64,000 nt of DNA, from NCBI GenBank assembly GCA_021324255.1, contig JAJPJL010000031.1, positions 1-64,000 on the forward strand, read 5' to 3'. The DNA comes from Bacillota bacterium (GTDB lineage Bacteria > Sysuimicrobiota > Sysuimicrobiia > Sysuimicrobiales > Segetimicrobiaceae). Positions 16,170 to 25,290 of this stretch are shown piece after piece. Position numbers and translations under genes: made by a program. Each line of letters starts with the position of its first letter. Position 1 is the stretch's first letter. The notes beneath the pieces were generated by a model that was not told the origin of the DNA, made no database searches, and worked only from the letters and a program-made list of their open reading frames with translations.

Positions 16170-17762
16170 ATGAGGCGAATGTTGCTCGGCCTCGCGCTGG
16201 TCGCGGTCGCAGCCCTTCCGCAGGCCGGATTCACCGCGGCGGCACCGCACCGCGGCGGCACACTCGTCTACTCGCTGGACGGGAGTCCGGACAAGCTCGA
16301 CCCCAATTTGTCGGGCTTGCGGCCTGCGCAGATCGTTTTCTTCCAAATCTTCGATCCGCTCGTGGTGCGTGATCCGAAAGATAACACGATCAAGGCGTGG
16401 CTCGCGACCTCCTGGTCCGTGTCCCCCGACGGCAAAGTGTATACGTTTCATTTGCGCTCCGGTGTGAAATTTCACGATGGGTCGCCGCTGGACGCCGCTG
16501 CCGTGAAGTTCAACTTCGACCGGACGCACAACCCCGCACTCGGCACGCGATGCGGCGGATGTGCAATGGGGTTCTACGATGCGGCGGACGTCGTCAACGC
16601 GTCAACCGTGGCCATTCATCTGAAGGCTCCGTGGGCCCCGTTTCTCGATGCCGCGAGCCTCTTTTATCGGATGGTATCCCCCGCGGGTGTCCGTAAGGTG
16701 GGAGACCAGGATTTTGGGCAGCATCCCGTTGGCTCGGGGCCATTCCGCTTTGTGCAATGGATACCGAACGACCGGGTCATCCTGGAGCGCAATCCCGACT
16801 ACGGGTGGCCCTCACCGCTCTTCAAGCACCAGGGCCCCGCCTATTTGGATCGCGTCATCTTCCGGATCATCCCCGAACCATCGACGCGGGTCAATGCGCT
16901 GGAGACCGGGGAAGTCCAGGTTACGACGGCGGTAGCTCCGCAGGATTTTCAACGACTCGCGCACGATGCGCGGTTCAAGCCCATCGTCGGCCTGTCGCCG
17001 GGCTCACCGTACTCCTGGGCGATCAACGTAACGAAGCCGCCGACGAACGACCTCGCCGTCCGCCAAGCGATGGAATATGGCATCAACCGGGATCTCATTG
17101 CGCGCGTCGTCTATGGCCCGTTTCAGCCGTACGGCGCGTACCGGCCGGCGTACACCTTGCTGAGTCCGGTGACCTGGGGGTACGACAAGGCTTCAGGAAT
17201 CTATCACTATGACCCCGTCAAGGCCCGGGCGCTCCTCGACGCCGCGGGCTGGAAGCCCGGGCCGGACGGCATCCGGCGCAAGGACGGGCAACCCCTCGTG
17301 ATCGTGTTCAACGCCTGGGAGCATGGGATTCCCGAGCTCGTCCAAGCGGAGTTGCGGAGTGTTGGGATCGACGTCAAGGTGGGGATTTATGACGCGCTCA
17401 CGGTGAACGAAGACCAGCGCAAGGGTGAGTCAAATCTGTCGCCGCTTCCCGGCGCACGGACTGACCCGGATGTTCTTTCGGCGTTTCTCCACTCGCGGAA
17501 TGTTGGCGGCGGCGGGTTCAACTTTTCCTTCGTCAAAGATCCGGAGCTCGACAAGCTCTTTGACGCCGGCGCGACCGAGGTGAACCTCGAGAGGCGTAAG
17601 CAGATCTACGCTGACGCGCAGCGGTACGCGATGGAGAAAGCGTACATGCTGCCGATCACGACGCGGGACAACGTTTCGCTCGAGTCGGCCAAGGTGCAGG
17701 ATCTCCGGTTCGACGCCACCGGGTTCTTCCCGTGGTTGTACGATACGTCGCTCGCGCCTTAG
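16170..17762 (+). CDS. ABC transporter substrate-binding protein (SBP_bac_5), copy 2
   Basis: The product is a 530-residue binding protein with a signal peptide (MRRMLLGLALVAVAALPQAG, cleaved near FTAAA). It is strongly similar to copy 1: KLDPNLSGLRPAQIVFFQIF, WLATSWSVSPDGKVYTFHLR, RCGGCAMGFYD, HPVGSGPFRFVQW. The CGGC loop is kept. The start ATG follows AAGGGGGACGCTG. It is read together with two permeases and a GGT-like gene. The pair probably arose by duplication of one transporter, with divergence in ligand preference. Confidence 0.92.
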   Translation: MRRMLLGLALVAVAALPQAGFTAAAPHRGGTLVYSLDGSPDKLDPNLSGLRPAQIVFFQIFDPLVVRDPKDNTIKAWLATSWSVSPDGKVYTFHLRSGVKFHDGSPLDAAAVKFNFDRTHNPALGTRCGGCAMGFYDAADVVNASTVAIHLKAPWAPFLDAASLFYRMVSPAGVRKVGDQDFGQHPVGSGPFRFVQWIPNDRVILERNPDYGWPSPLFKHQGPAYLDRVIFRIIPEPSTRVNALETGEVQVTTAVAPQDFQRLAHDARFKPIVGLSPGSPYSWAINVTKPPTNDLAVRQAMEYGINRDLIARVVYGPFQPYGAYRPAYTLLSPVTWGYDKASGIYHYDPVKARALLDAAGWKPGPDGIRRKDGQPLVIVFNAWEHGIPELVQAELRSVGIDVKVGIYDALTVNEDQRKGESNLSPLPGARTDPDVLSAFLHSRNVGGGGFNFSFVKDPELDKLFDAGATEVNLERRKQIYADAQRYAMEKAYMLPITTRDNVSLESAKVQDLRFDATGFFPWLYDTSLAP

Positions 17763-17797
17763 GGATCGGCTGGCGGTAAGGGAGCGGCTGGCCGATC

Positions 17798-18721
17798 GTG
17801 GCATCGTTTATCGTCTACCGGCTGGGGCACAGCGCCGGCGTGATCCTCGGTGTGCTCGTGCTGGTGTCACTGATGATCCACCTGGTGCCGGGAGATCCGG
17901 CCCAGCTCATGGTCGGCGACGCCCCGGTATCGGCCGCGCAGTTGCAGGCGATTCGTCATAGTCTAGGGCTCGATCGTCCGCTCCCCGTGCAGTTAGGGAG
18001 CGATGCCGTGCGGTTCGTCCGCGGCAACTTGGGCCGGTCGTTACGGTCGGGCCGGCCGGTCATCGACTATCTCCGCCGGGCGTTGCCATCGACCATCTCT
18101 CTAGCGCTCGCCGCGATGCTCTTTGGGGTGCTGGTCGGCGTGCCGGCCGGGGTCATCGCCGCCGTCTATCGCGGCAGATGGGCGGACGCGCTCGCGACCG
18201 CGTTCGCCGTGGTCGGCATCTCGCTGCCGTCTTTCTGGACGGGCATTCTGTTCATTGTCCTCTTTGCGGTCGAACTTGGGTGGTTTCCGGCCACCGGACA
18301 GGGGAGCGGACGCGCGCTCGTGCTGCCGGCGCTCACGCTCGGCTGGTACCCTGCCGGAGCGATCGGCCGTCTATTGCGCAGCGCCATGCTCGAGGTCTTG
18401 CACAAGGAGTACGTGGGGGTGGCGCGGGCGAAGGGCCTGCGGGAAGGCGTGGTCGTGATGCGCCATGCACTGCGCAACGCCCTGCTGCCGGCCGTGACGC
18501 TCGCGACGGTGCAGTTTGGCGCGCTGTTGAGCGGTGCAATCATCACCGAGACGGTCTTCGCACGCGAAGGATTGGGGCGGCTCATTGTCGATGGGATCTT
18601 GCAACGCGACTTTCCGATTGTGCAGGGTGTCGTCCTGGTGATCGCCGTCATTTACACGCTCGTGAACCTGTCTACGGATCTACTCTGCGCATGGCTGGAT
18701 CCACGCATCCACTACGGTTGA
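17798..18721 (+). CDS. ABC transporter permease, DppB/OppB type
   Basis: This 307-residue permease with GTG start carries HLVPGDPAQLMVGDAPV, GISLPSFWTGILFIVLF, the EAA loop EYVGVARAKGLREGVVVMRH near residue 207, and ends LDPRIHYG. It partners the next gene, whose ATG overlaps its stop (TGATG, 18719-18723). It is paralogous to the DppB at 9922-10845, with matching order in the opposite orientation. No ATPase gene is linked. Confidence 0.93.
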   Translation: MASFIVYRLGHSAGVILGVLVLVSLMIHLVPGDPAQLMVGDAPVSAAQLQAIRHSLGLDRPLPVQLGSDAVRFVRGNLGRSLRSGRPVIDYLRRALPSTISLALAAMLFGVLVGVPAGVIAAVYRGRWADALATAFAVVGISLPSFWTGILFIVLFAVELGWFPATGQGSGRALVLPALTLGWYPAGAIGRLLRSAMLEVLHKEYVGVARAKGLREGVVVMRHALRNALLPAVTLATVQFGALLSGAIITETVFAREGLGRLIVDGILQRDFPIVQGVVLVIAVIYTLVNLSTDLLCAWLDPRIHYG

Positions 18722-19620
18722 TGAGCATGCGCCCAACCATCGCGATCGCGGGGCGTCCGGCACGCAGGGAACGGCGGGCGCGCGGTGGATGGGTGCGACG
18801 CACGTATCGACGGGCGAGCACGGCAAGTATCGCCGCCGCGGGCTTCCTCGTCGTCATCATCGCGATGGCTGTTGCACCAGACGTATTCACTAGATCCGAC
18901 CCGAACCAGATGGACCCGGTGGCCGTGTTGGGAGCCCCCAGCACGGCACACCCGTTTGGAACCGACGAGTTCGGCCGGGACATCCTGACGCGGGTGGTGT
19001 TTGGAGCACGCACCTCGCTCGGCTACGCTCTCTTGGCGACGGCGATTAGCGTTGGCCTGGGCACGAGTGCGGGCGTCACGGCCGGTTTTTACGGCGGCCG
19101 GTTCGACAACGCCCTCATGCGAGGCGTGGACATCCTCTTGGCGTTCCCGGGCATTCTCTTGGCGCTCATCGTCGTGACGCTGCTCGGACCTGGGCTGACA
19201 AACGCGATGATCGCGGTGCGCATCGGTCAGGCGCCCGCCTTCAGCCGGGTGGTGCGGGGTGCGACGCTTGGGGTGAAGAACAGCCAATATGTCGAGGCCG
19301 CGCGAGGAGTGGGCGCGTCGGCAGCCCGCGTGATCTGGCGGCATATCCTGCCTAACGTTCGCCATGTTGTGTTCGTCCTGGGGTCCCTCGGCTACGGCGC
19401 AGCCATCCTGATCGGCGCCTCGCTGAGCTTTCTGGGGCTGGGAGCGCAGCCTCCGGCCCCGGAGTGGGGCAGCATGCTGGAAACGGCGCGAGGATACCTG
19501 CAGAGCAGTTGGTGGATTGGGGTCTTGCCTGGAGCCGTGCTTGGCGCGACCTTGCTCAGCATCAACGTCGTCGGAGATCTGCTGCGGGATGTTCTTGACC
19601 CCAGCCTCAGACTCGAATAG
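18721..19620 (+). CDS. ABC transporter permease, DppC/OppC type
   Basis: The product has 299 residues. A basic, Arg-rich N-terminal extension precedes the first helix (STASIAAAGFLVVIIAMAVA). The family blocks are HPFGTDEFGRDILTRVVFGA, an EAA loop (EAARGVGASAARVIWRHILP), and SLSFLGLGAQPPAPEWGSM. Its start codon overlaps the DppB stop, so the two are co-translated. It completes the right-hand permease pair of the mirror-image cluster. Confidence 0.93.
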   Translation: MSMRPTIAIAGRPARRERRARGGWVRRTYRRASTASIAAAGFLVVIIAMAVAPDVFTRSDPNQMDPVAVLGAPSTAHPFGTDEFGRDILTRVVFGARTSLGYALLATAISVGLGTSAGVTAGFYGGRFDNALMRGVDILLAFPGILLALIVVTLLGPGLTNAMIAVRIGQAPAFSRVVRGATLGVKNSQYVEAARGVGASAARVIWRHILPNVRHVVFVLGSLGYGAAILIGASLSFLGLGAQPPAPEWGSMLETARGYLQSSWWIGVLPGAVLGATLLSINVVGDLLRDVLDPSLRLE

Positions 19621-19629
19621 GGGTGAGAC

Positions 19630-21258
19630 ATGAGAGCAGGCGCCATCGCGTGTCCTGAGCCGCTCGCGGCGGAGGCGGGCGAGCGGATCTTTGGCCGCGG
19701 CGGGACGGCGATCGAGGCCGCCGTCGCCGCGGCGATGGTTCAGGGCGTGACGAACCCGCTGGGTTGCGGCCTGGCCGGAATGGCGCACGTGATGCTGGTA
19801 CGGCAGGAATGGCCGGCTCCCCGCTTTTTCAATGCATCGGTCGCAGTTGGCTCACGTGCCGACCCCGGTATTTTCGAGGAGAGCTTCCTCGGTCGCAGTG
19901 AACGTGCCGGGCGGTACCTCGTGGAGGGCGATCGCAACCAGCTGGGGTACGCGTCCATCATGACGCCGGGGTTCGTGCGCGGGATGGAGGCTGTGCTGCG
20001 TCAGGGCGATGGTCGACTCGGGTGGTCGGAGCTCGTGGATTCCGCGGCGGGAATCGCCACGGAAGGCTTTCCTGTCTACCCGTACCTGGAGACCTACTAT
20101 ACGTTCGAAGGCCCCGACCGGCCCGGGTATCCGGACGTGTTCCGCAAGTTGAGCGGAGATGCAGCCGCGCGCGGGCGATATCTTCCGGGTGGGCGCGTCC
20201 CCCGTGTAGGAGAGCGCCTGCGGCAACCCGAGTACGGCCGGACGCTGGAGCGGATCGCGCGGGGCGGACCGGACGAATTGTACCGCGGCGAGGTGGCGCG
20301 CACCATGACCGCGGACTTCGAGGCGCACGGTGCGTTCGTCACCCTGGGCGATCTCGCAGCCTATGAGGTGCAGCCGATCGAACCGATCCGTGGCAGTTTT
20401 CGTGATCTTACGCTGTACTCGAGTCCGCCGCCAGGCCACGGCGTTGTGCTCCTGACGATGCTCAACGTGATCGAGCGAGTCGACCTGGCAGGCGTGACAT
20501 GGAATGGGCCGGACTATCTCGAAGCCGTGGCGTGGGCGACGCGGACGGCGTTCGGCGACTGCATGCCGTACCTCTCGGATCCCACGTTCGTGACCGTGCC
20601 GGTGCAGTGGCTGACGTCGAAACGGCGGGCCAGCGCTGCTCGCCAAGAGTTCGCCCTCGAAACGGGCCACGGCGGCGGTGCGCCGGCGGATGGGCACACC
20701 ACGCATGTCTCGGCCTGCGACACCACCGGTAATGTCGTGAGCATTACGCACTCCATCGGGTCCGTTGCCGGCGCGGGTGTGATGACCTCCGAACTGGGAT
20801 TCCTCTACAACAATTTCATGGGACACTTCAACCCGCTTCGCGGTTACCATAATTCGATCGCGCCCGGGAAGCGCATGGGGGGCGGCAGCCCGACGATTGT
20901 CTATCGGGGCAACACCCCGTGGATTGCGATCGGGTCCTCGGGCGGGAGCCGGCTCATCAGCGCCGTCTTTCAGACGTTGCTCAACGTCATCGTCTTCGAC
21001 ATGTCGCTGCAGGACGCCGTGGCGGCGCCTCGGATTCACAGCGAGTCTGGGCGCAAGATCTATGTAGAGCCGGCGCTCTCGGGGGCCGTCGCCGACGCCC
21101 TTCGACGCCGTGGGTACGAGATCGAGGTGACGCGTTACATGGGTTGCAACCAGGCGGTGGCGCTGACGCCCACGGGGCCGGCGGCGGCGTCGGATCCGCG
21201 AGGCGGGCAGGGGATCGGCTTGTGGCCGCGGGACCGGGGGGGCCGAGGAGAGGCATGA
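19630..21258 (+). CDS. Gamma-glutamyltransferase-family Ntn hydrolase
   Basis: The 542-residue proenzyme of the GGT family has the autoprocessing site at Thr357 (GHTTHVS), which becomes the N-terminal nucleophile of the small subunit. The conserved GGGSPTIV and GSSGGSR blocks follow near residues 417 and 437. There is no signal peptide, unlike typical secreted GGTs, so it should act in the cytoplasm on imported substrate, either as a gamma-glutamyl hydrolase or as an acylase. It starts 9 nt after the permease stop in the same operon, and its stop overlaps the next small reading frame (ATGA). Confidence 0.87.
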   Translation: MRAGAIACPEPLAAEAGERIFGRGGTAIEAAVAAAMVQGVTNPLGCGLAGMAHVMLVRQEWPAPRFFNASVAVGSRADPGIFEESFLGRSERAGRYLVEGDRNQLGYASIMTPGFVRGMEAVLRQGDGRLGWSELVDSAAGIATEGFPVYPYLETYYTFEGPDRPGYPDVFRKLSGDAAARGRYLPGGRVPRVGERLRQPEYGRTLERIARGGPDELYRGEVARTMTADFEAHGAFVTLGDLAAYEVQPIEPIRGSFRDLTLYSSPPPGHGVVLLTMLNVIERVDLAGVTWNGPDYLEAVAWATRTAFGDCMPYLSDPTFVTVPVQWLTSKRRASAARQEFALETGHGGGAPADGHTTHVSACDTTGNVVSITHSIGSVAGAGVMTSELGFLYNNFMGHFNPLRGYHNSIAPGKRMGGGSPTIVYRGNTPWIAIGSSGGSRLISAVFQTLLNVIVFDMSLQDAVAAPRIHSESGRKIYVEPALSGAVADALRRRGYEIEVTRYMGCNQAVALTPTGPAAASDPRGGQGIGLWPRDRGGRGEA

Positions 21259-21350
21259 TGGGCACGGATCGGCTGCGAGAACGGTTGGGCGAGGGCCAGG
21301 TTGCGTACGGCGTCATCATAGGGTGGGATGAGGGCGCCGGCCGCTCGTAG
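21255..21350 (+). pseudogene. Truncated start of a HpcH/HpaI-type aldolase
   Basis: The frame starts at ATG 21255, overlapping the GGT stop, and encodes 31 residues beginning MMGTDRLRERLGEGQVAYGV. The RLRERL..G..AYGV pattern is the opening of HpcH/HpaI (4-hydroxy-2-oxoheptanedioate) aldolases, and then the frame ends with no barrel. Probably a former operon member cut off by deletion. It could instead be a short coupled peptide; the match is short. Confidence 0.4.
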
Positions 21351-21584
21351 GCGCGGGGAACGCTGCGGGAGCGGGACGGTATCGTATTCGATCATGAGGT
21401 ACGTGTGAGGACATACACAGGGGGGAGCGGCCAATTGATAGGTGCTCGTGTCGGCACGTCCGTGTGATGCTCGCCGTCCAAGCGGAGCTCTTGGGGATTG
21501 GTGCATAAAACGGAGGCGTCCAGCACAGCCGCTGAGAATCGGAGGCTGGTCGTGCTCAGAGGGCAGACTGTCGGAGGCGATCCC

Positions 21585-23201
21585 ATGAGTCAGTGGCCCC
21601 GAACGTTGATCCGGAGTGGACTGACGGCGGTTCTCATAGGGTTCCTGTCCCTTGGTTTTTGGGCTCCGGCGTGGAGCCAGCAGCCCAAGACGCTCGTGAT
21701 CGCGATTGACGCTGACCCCGCCGGGCTGGATCCGCAGCAGGGGCAGAGTGCCGACACCGATTATGTCGTCTCCACCATCTTCGATGGAATCGTCGACTCC
21801 CGGCCCGGATCGAGCCTTGTCGGCCCCGGGCTTGCCCAGAAGTGGACGATCTCTCCAGACGGCAAGACCTATACGTTCGCCTTGCGACGCAGCGTCACGT
21901 TTCACGATGGCACTCCCATGAATGCGCGCACGGTGGCGGAGGACCTCGACCGTGCCATCAACCCGAACAACCCGTGTTACGTGCTCGGACGCAAGGGCGT
22001 CAGCACGTATGACGACTTCACGTTCGGCTCCACAAAGGCGGGCAACGTTGTCGCGATGAAGGTTGTGGACGATTACACGCTGCAGTTCACGTTACCGCAA
22101 CCCAACGCGCCCTTTCTCACCAACCTGGCCATGGTGCAAACGGGCATCATGAGCCCAACGGCGACCAAACAGTACAACTGCGATGCCGGCGGGCATCCAT
22201 CCGGCACGGGCCCGTTCAAGTTCGTGGAACACGTGGCGGACGATCACGTAACGCTCGAGGCGAATGCCGGGTACTGGCGAGGCCGGCCCAAAGTCGATCG
22301 CATCATCTTTCAGATCGTCCCGGAGAGTACGACGCGGTTGCTCAAGCTCCGTCAGAACGAGGTGCAGATCCTGAGTGATGTGCCCTCTAGCGATTACGAT
22401 CAGATCACCGGCAACCCGGACCTGCGTCTCTATAAGCAGCCCGGGCTCACGATCTTGGGGGTCGTCATGGCCAACGATGTTGCGCCCTTCAATGACAAGC
22501 GCGTGCGCCAAGCCCTCAACTACGCGGTGGACAAAGACGCCATCAATAAAGGACTGTACGGTGGTGCGACGACGGCCAGTCAAGGCATGCCCCCGGTCTT
22601 GTGGGGATACGACAAGGCGGTTCAGCCCTATCCGTACGATCCTCAAAAGGCGAAGGCGCTCCTCAAGGGGGCCGGATTCCGGAACGGGTTTTCCACGGAC
22701 ATGATGGTGTATTCCATCCCTCGCTCCTACAATCCGATCGGGGGCGCCAAGCTCGGCGAGGCCGTGCAATCGTATCTCACGAAGGTTGGCGTCAACGTAA
22801 AAGTCACGCAGTACGAATGGGGAGCATATCTGAACAAACTGCGATTCAGCCCGTGGACGGGACTGGGCATCTGGGGCTGGATCGGAGATAGCGGGGACCC
22901 CGACAACTTTCTGGGCGCGATGTTCGCGTGGGATCCGAGCACGAACAAGCCGGTCACCAACAACGTCGCCCACTACGATAACCCTCAAGTCAACACGCTG
23001 ATCCAGCAGGGACGCACCAGTACCGACCAGGCCAAACGCGCCCAAGCCTACATCCAAGCCAATCGGCTCATTCATGACGATGCGCCATGGCTGTTCATCA
23101 ACCATATGAACCAAGCGCGTGCGGCGAGAGCCAGCGTGAAGGGTCTCCTCTTGAACCCAGTCCAGATGTACTTCTACATGGAGCGTGTATCGCTCCAATA
23201 A
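21585..23201 (+). CDS. ABC transporter substrate-binding protein (SBP_bac_5), copy 3
   Basis: The 538-residue secreted binding protein has the signal sequence LIRSGLTAVLIGFLSLGFWA with cleavage near AWSQQ. SBP_bac_5 blocks are present (WTISPDGKTYTFALR, SGTGPFKFVEHV). It is clearly more distant from copies 1 and 2: no CGGC, different C-terminus. The ATG at 21585 follows GGAGG; the frame upstream to 21498 is unlikely protein. No permease genes are adjacent, so it may share the permeases of the neighbouring cluster or others elsewhere. Confidence 0.92.
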   Translation: MSQWPRTLIRSGLTAVLIGFLSLGFWAPAWSQQPKTLVIAIDADPAGLDPQQGQSADTDYVVSTIFDGIVDSRPGSSLVGPGLAQKWTISPDGKTYTFALRRSVTFHDGTPMNARTVAEDLDRAINPNNPCYVLGRKGVSTYDDFTFGSTKAGNVVAMKVVDDYTLQFTLPQPNAPFLTNLAMVQTGIMSPTATKQYNCDAGGHPSGTGPFKFVEHVADDHVTLEANAGYWRGRPKVDRIIFQIVPESTTRLLKLRQNEVQILSDVPSSDYDQITGNPDLRLYKQPGLTILGVVMANDVAPFNDKRVRQALNYAVDKDAINKGLYGGATTASQGMPPVLWGYDKAVQPYPYDPQKAKALLKGAGFRNGFSTDMMVYSIPRSYNPIGGAKLGEAVQSYLTKVGVNVKVTQYEWGAYLNKLRFSPWTGLGIWGWIGDSGDPDNFLGAMFAWDPSTNKPVTNNVAHYDNPQVNTLIQQGRTSTDQAKRAQAYIQANRLIHDDAPWLFINHMNQARAARASVKGLLLNPVQMYFYMERVSLQ

Positions 23202-23240
23202 CCGTTCGCACAGCACACGCCGTTGTCTGAGGAGGGAGCG

Positions 23241-24215
23241 ATGCCGACCGTGCGCATCGGGCCAGTCTCGGCCGGTCCGGGCGAAAAGGCATTTGGGTAC
23301 GTCGAGATGTTCGAATTGCCCGTGTCGGTGATGAGATTGCCCGTTTGGATCATCAATAGTGGAACGCCTGGGCCGCGCGTGGCGATGACGGCGGGGATGC
23401 ACGGAACCGAGTACGTGGGAATCGAAGCCGCCACCAGAATCGCCCGGGAGACGCAGCCGGCAGACATCCGCGGCACGCTCGTCGTGTTCCCTGTGGTGAA
23501 CGTGCTGGGATTTGAGGCAGCCGACGTCCTCGCCGTCCCGATCGACGGGCAAAACATCAATCGCGTCTTCCCCGGCGACGCACATGGTTCGCCCAGCTTT
23601 GTGCTGGCGCACTTTCTCTTCGACTCGATCCGTCGAGGGGCGGACGCCGTGATTGACCTTCACGGAGGGGATGCTGCCCAGGCGCTTCACCCGTTCAGTG
23701 TTTGCTATGAAACTGGCGACGCGAACGTCGATCGGCGCTCCATGGACATGGCGGAACTCTTCGACATGCCGTTCATATGGGCGATGGGGCCGCAACGCGG
23801 GCACAGCGGCATGATGATCAGCGAGTTGAGCAAGTGCGGAATCCCCGCGGCGATCGGCGAGGCGGGCGACCTCGGTACATGCCGGGAGGAAGACGTCCGG
23901 CTTCACCTACGAGGAATCACAAACATTTTGAGGTACCTGGGCGCCATCGAAGGCGTTCCCGAGCGGACGCTACCGGTGGCGCCCGAGGTGTTCCGGAGCG
24001 ATTTTCGCGTGGTTGCGCGTCGCGGAGGCGTGTTCAGTGCGCTCGTGCCTATCGGCACGCGTGTGCGGGCCGGCGATCTGCTGGGCGTCATCAAGAACAT
24101 TGCCGGGGATACCGTCGAGGAGGTCACCTCGCCTCATCCGGGCGTGATAACCTCGTTTCAGTCGGCCCGAGTGGTGCATCCCGGGAGCCGTTTATATCAC
24201 GGTCTCATGCCGTAG
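23241..24215 (+). CDS. Succinylglutamate desuccinylase/aspartoacylase-family (M14-like) deacylase
   Basis: The 324-residue zinc enzyme has GMHGTEYVGIEA (first His and Glu ligands, about residues 53-58) and VIDLHGGD (third ligand, near 137). The NINRVFPG block is typical of AspA/AstE relatives, and GEAGDLGTC near 215 lies near the catalytic Glu region. The C-terminal half looks like a lipoyl-type beta domain. Such enzymes remove acyl groups from amino acids or amines. A strong GAGGAGGGAGCG precedes the ATG. It lies 39 nt after the binding protein, so it may deacylate that protein's ligand. Confidence 0.85.
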   Translation: MPTVRIGPVSAGPGEKAFGYVEMFELPVSVMRLPVWIINSGTPGPRVAMTAGMHGTEYVGIEAATRIARETQPADIRGTLVVFPVVNVLGFEAADVLAVPIDGQNINRVFPGDAHGSPSFVLAHFLFDSIRRGADAVIDLHGGDAAQALHPFSVCYETGDANVDRRSMDMAELFDMPFIWAMGPQRGHSGMMISELSKCGIPAAIGEAGDLGTCREEDVRLHLRGITNILRYLGAIEGVPERTLPVAPEVFRSDFRVVARRGGVFSALVPIGTRVRAGDLLGVIKNIAGDTVEEVTSPHPGVITSFQSARVVHPGSRLYHGLMP

Positions 24216-24471
24216 ATTCTATCGGACGATCACGGGCCCTACGATCCTCTCGACCCTCCACCCGGCGCTGAACCAGGAGGAGTCGTCGCCCGGAGTAGTC
24301 TGCCTGGGCGTCGGCGTCTGCGGCGGCACGCCCGAGACCGTGAACGCATGGGCGTCACGGGGCCGTCGAGCGGGTTCTCGGTGCGCCGGGCCGTGAGCTT
24401 GGCTCGCAAGGCCAAAGAAAGTCGCGCGGCGCGGGGCGCGGGCGCTGGCGCCAAAAGGGGGGAACCCGAGG

Positions 24472-25290
24472 ATGTTCAACGTCTCGTACGACGGCAGCGG
24501 CAAAAAGGTCCTCTGGCAGGAATTCTGGCGCCACGAGTTCGAGGAGGCGTTGGCGCACGACCCGGTCGTCATCGTGCCCACGGGCTCGGTTGAGCAGCAC
24601 GGGCCGCACTGCCCGATGGACGTGGACATCACCGGTCCATTCTACATGGCCGTGGCCGCCGCGCGGCGGGTAGAGGAGTTCCCCGTGCTCGTCGCGCCGC
24701 CGGTGTGGAGCGGGTTCACGCACTACAACATGGGATTCCCGGGGACGATCAGTCTCAGGCTGGAGACCTATCAGGCGCTGCTGGCCGACGTGCTTCGGAG
24801 CATCTACGCCAATGGGTTTCCGCGCACCGTGGTCATCAACGGCCACGGCGGCAACACCGCGCCGAACCGGGCCGTAACCACCCAACTCGGCGAGGAAAAC
24901 ATCTTTCCGATCACGTTTAGCTACTGGCAGGCCGTCCGCGACGAGATGGCCGCGTGGTCCGAGGCGGACAACGGTCAGGTCGGCCACGGCGGCGAGTGGG
25001 AGACCTCGCTCCAACTCTATCTGCGCCCGCATCTGATCGATCGCAGCCGGATGGTCGCGGATGTGTTTCCAAACCCCTACAGCGACGCCCTCCGATCCTT
25101 CGCGGAATACGCCGAACGCCGGCGCGATACCGCGCTGCACACCGGGGTCATGGGCAACCCGCTCGTCGCCAGCGCGGACAAGGGCGAGCGGCTCTTCAAC
25201 GCGGTGGTCGGCAAATTGATCCGGCTCGCCAGAGAGATGCATCAGGCGCCGGTGCGGCAGTACAAGGAGTTTGGAAGCCACTGTCCGTGA
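24472..25290 (+). CDS. Creatininase-family amidohydrolase, copy 2
   Basis: The product has 272 residues. The metal blocks are PTGSVEQHGPHCPMDVDI near residues 41-58 (Glu, His, Asp), INGHGGNTAPN near 123, and VGHGGEWETSLQ near 172. It is only distantly similar to the creatininase at 14435-15244. GGGGG and CGAGG lie upstream of the ATG. The 256-bp gap before it shows no gene. It may belong with the third binding protein and the M14-like deacylase as an amide-hydrolysing unit. Confidence 0.87.
   Translation: MFNVSYDGSGKKVLWQEFWRHEFEEALAHDPVVIVPTGSVEQHGPHCPMDVDITGPFYMAVAAARRVEEFPVLVAPPVWSGFTHYNMGFPGTISLRLETYQALLADVLRSIYANGFPRTVVINGHGGNTAPNRAVTTQLGEENIFPITFSYWQAVRDEMAAWSEADNGQVGHGGEWETSLQLYLRPHLIDRSRMVADVFPNPYSDALRSFAEYAERRRDTALHTGVMGNPLVASADKGERLFNAVVGKLIRLAREMHQAPVRQYKEFGSHCP

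Noticed and set aside
22092-23906. 604-codon minus-strand frame spanning a binding protein and the M14-like gene
   Set aside because: It covers two well-supported plus-strand genes and shows no domain; frame length is explained by codon bias.
24219-24300. Minus-strand peptide ending SSWFSAGWRVERIVGPVIVR that looks like a protein C-terminus
   Set aside because: Too short, and upstream in frame it runs antisense into the creatininase gene without similarity to anything.
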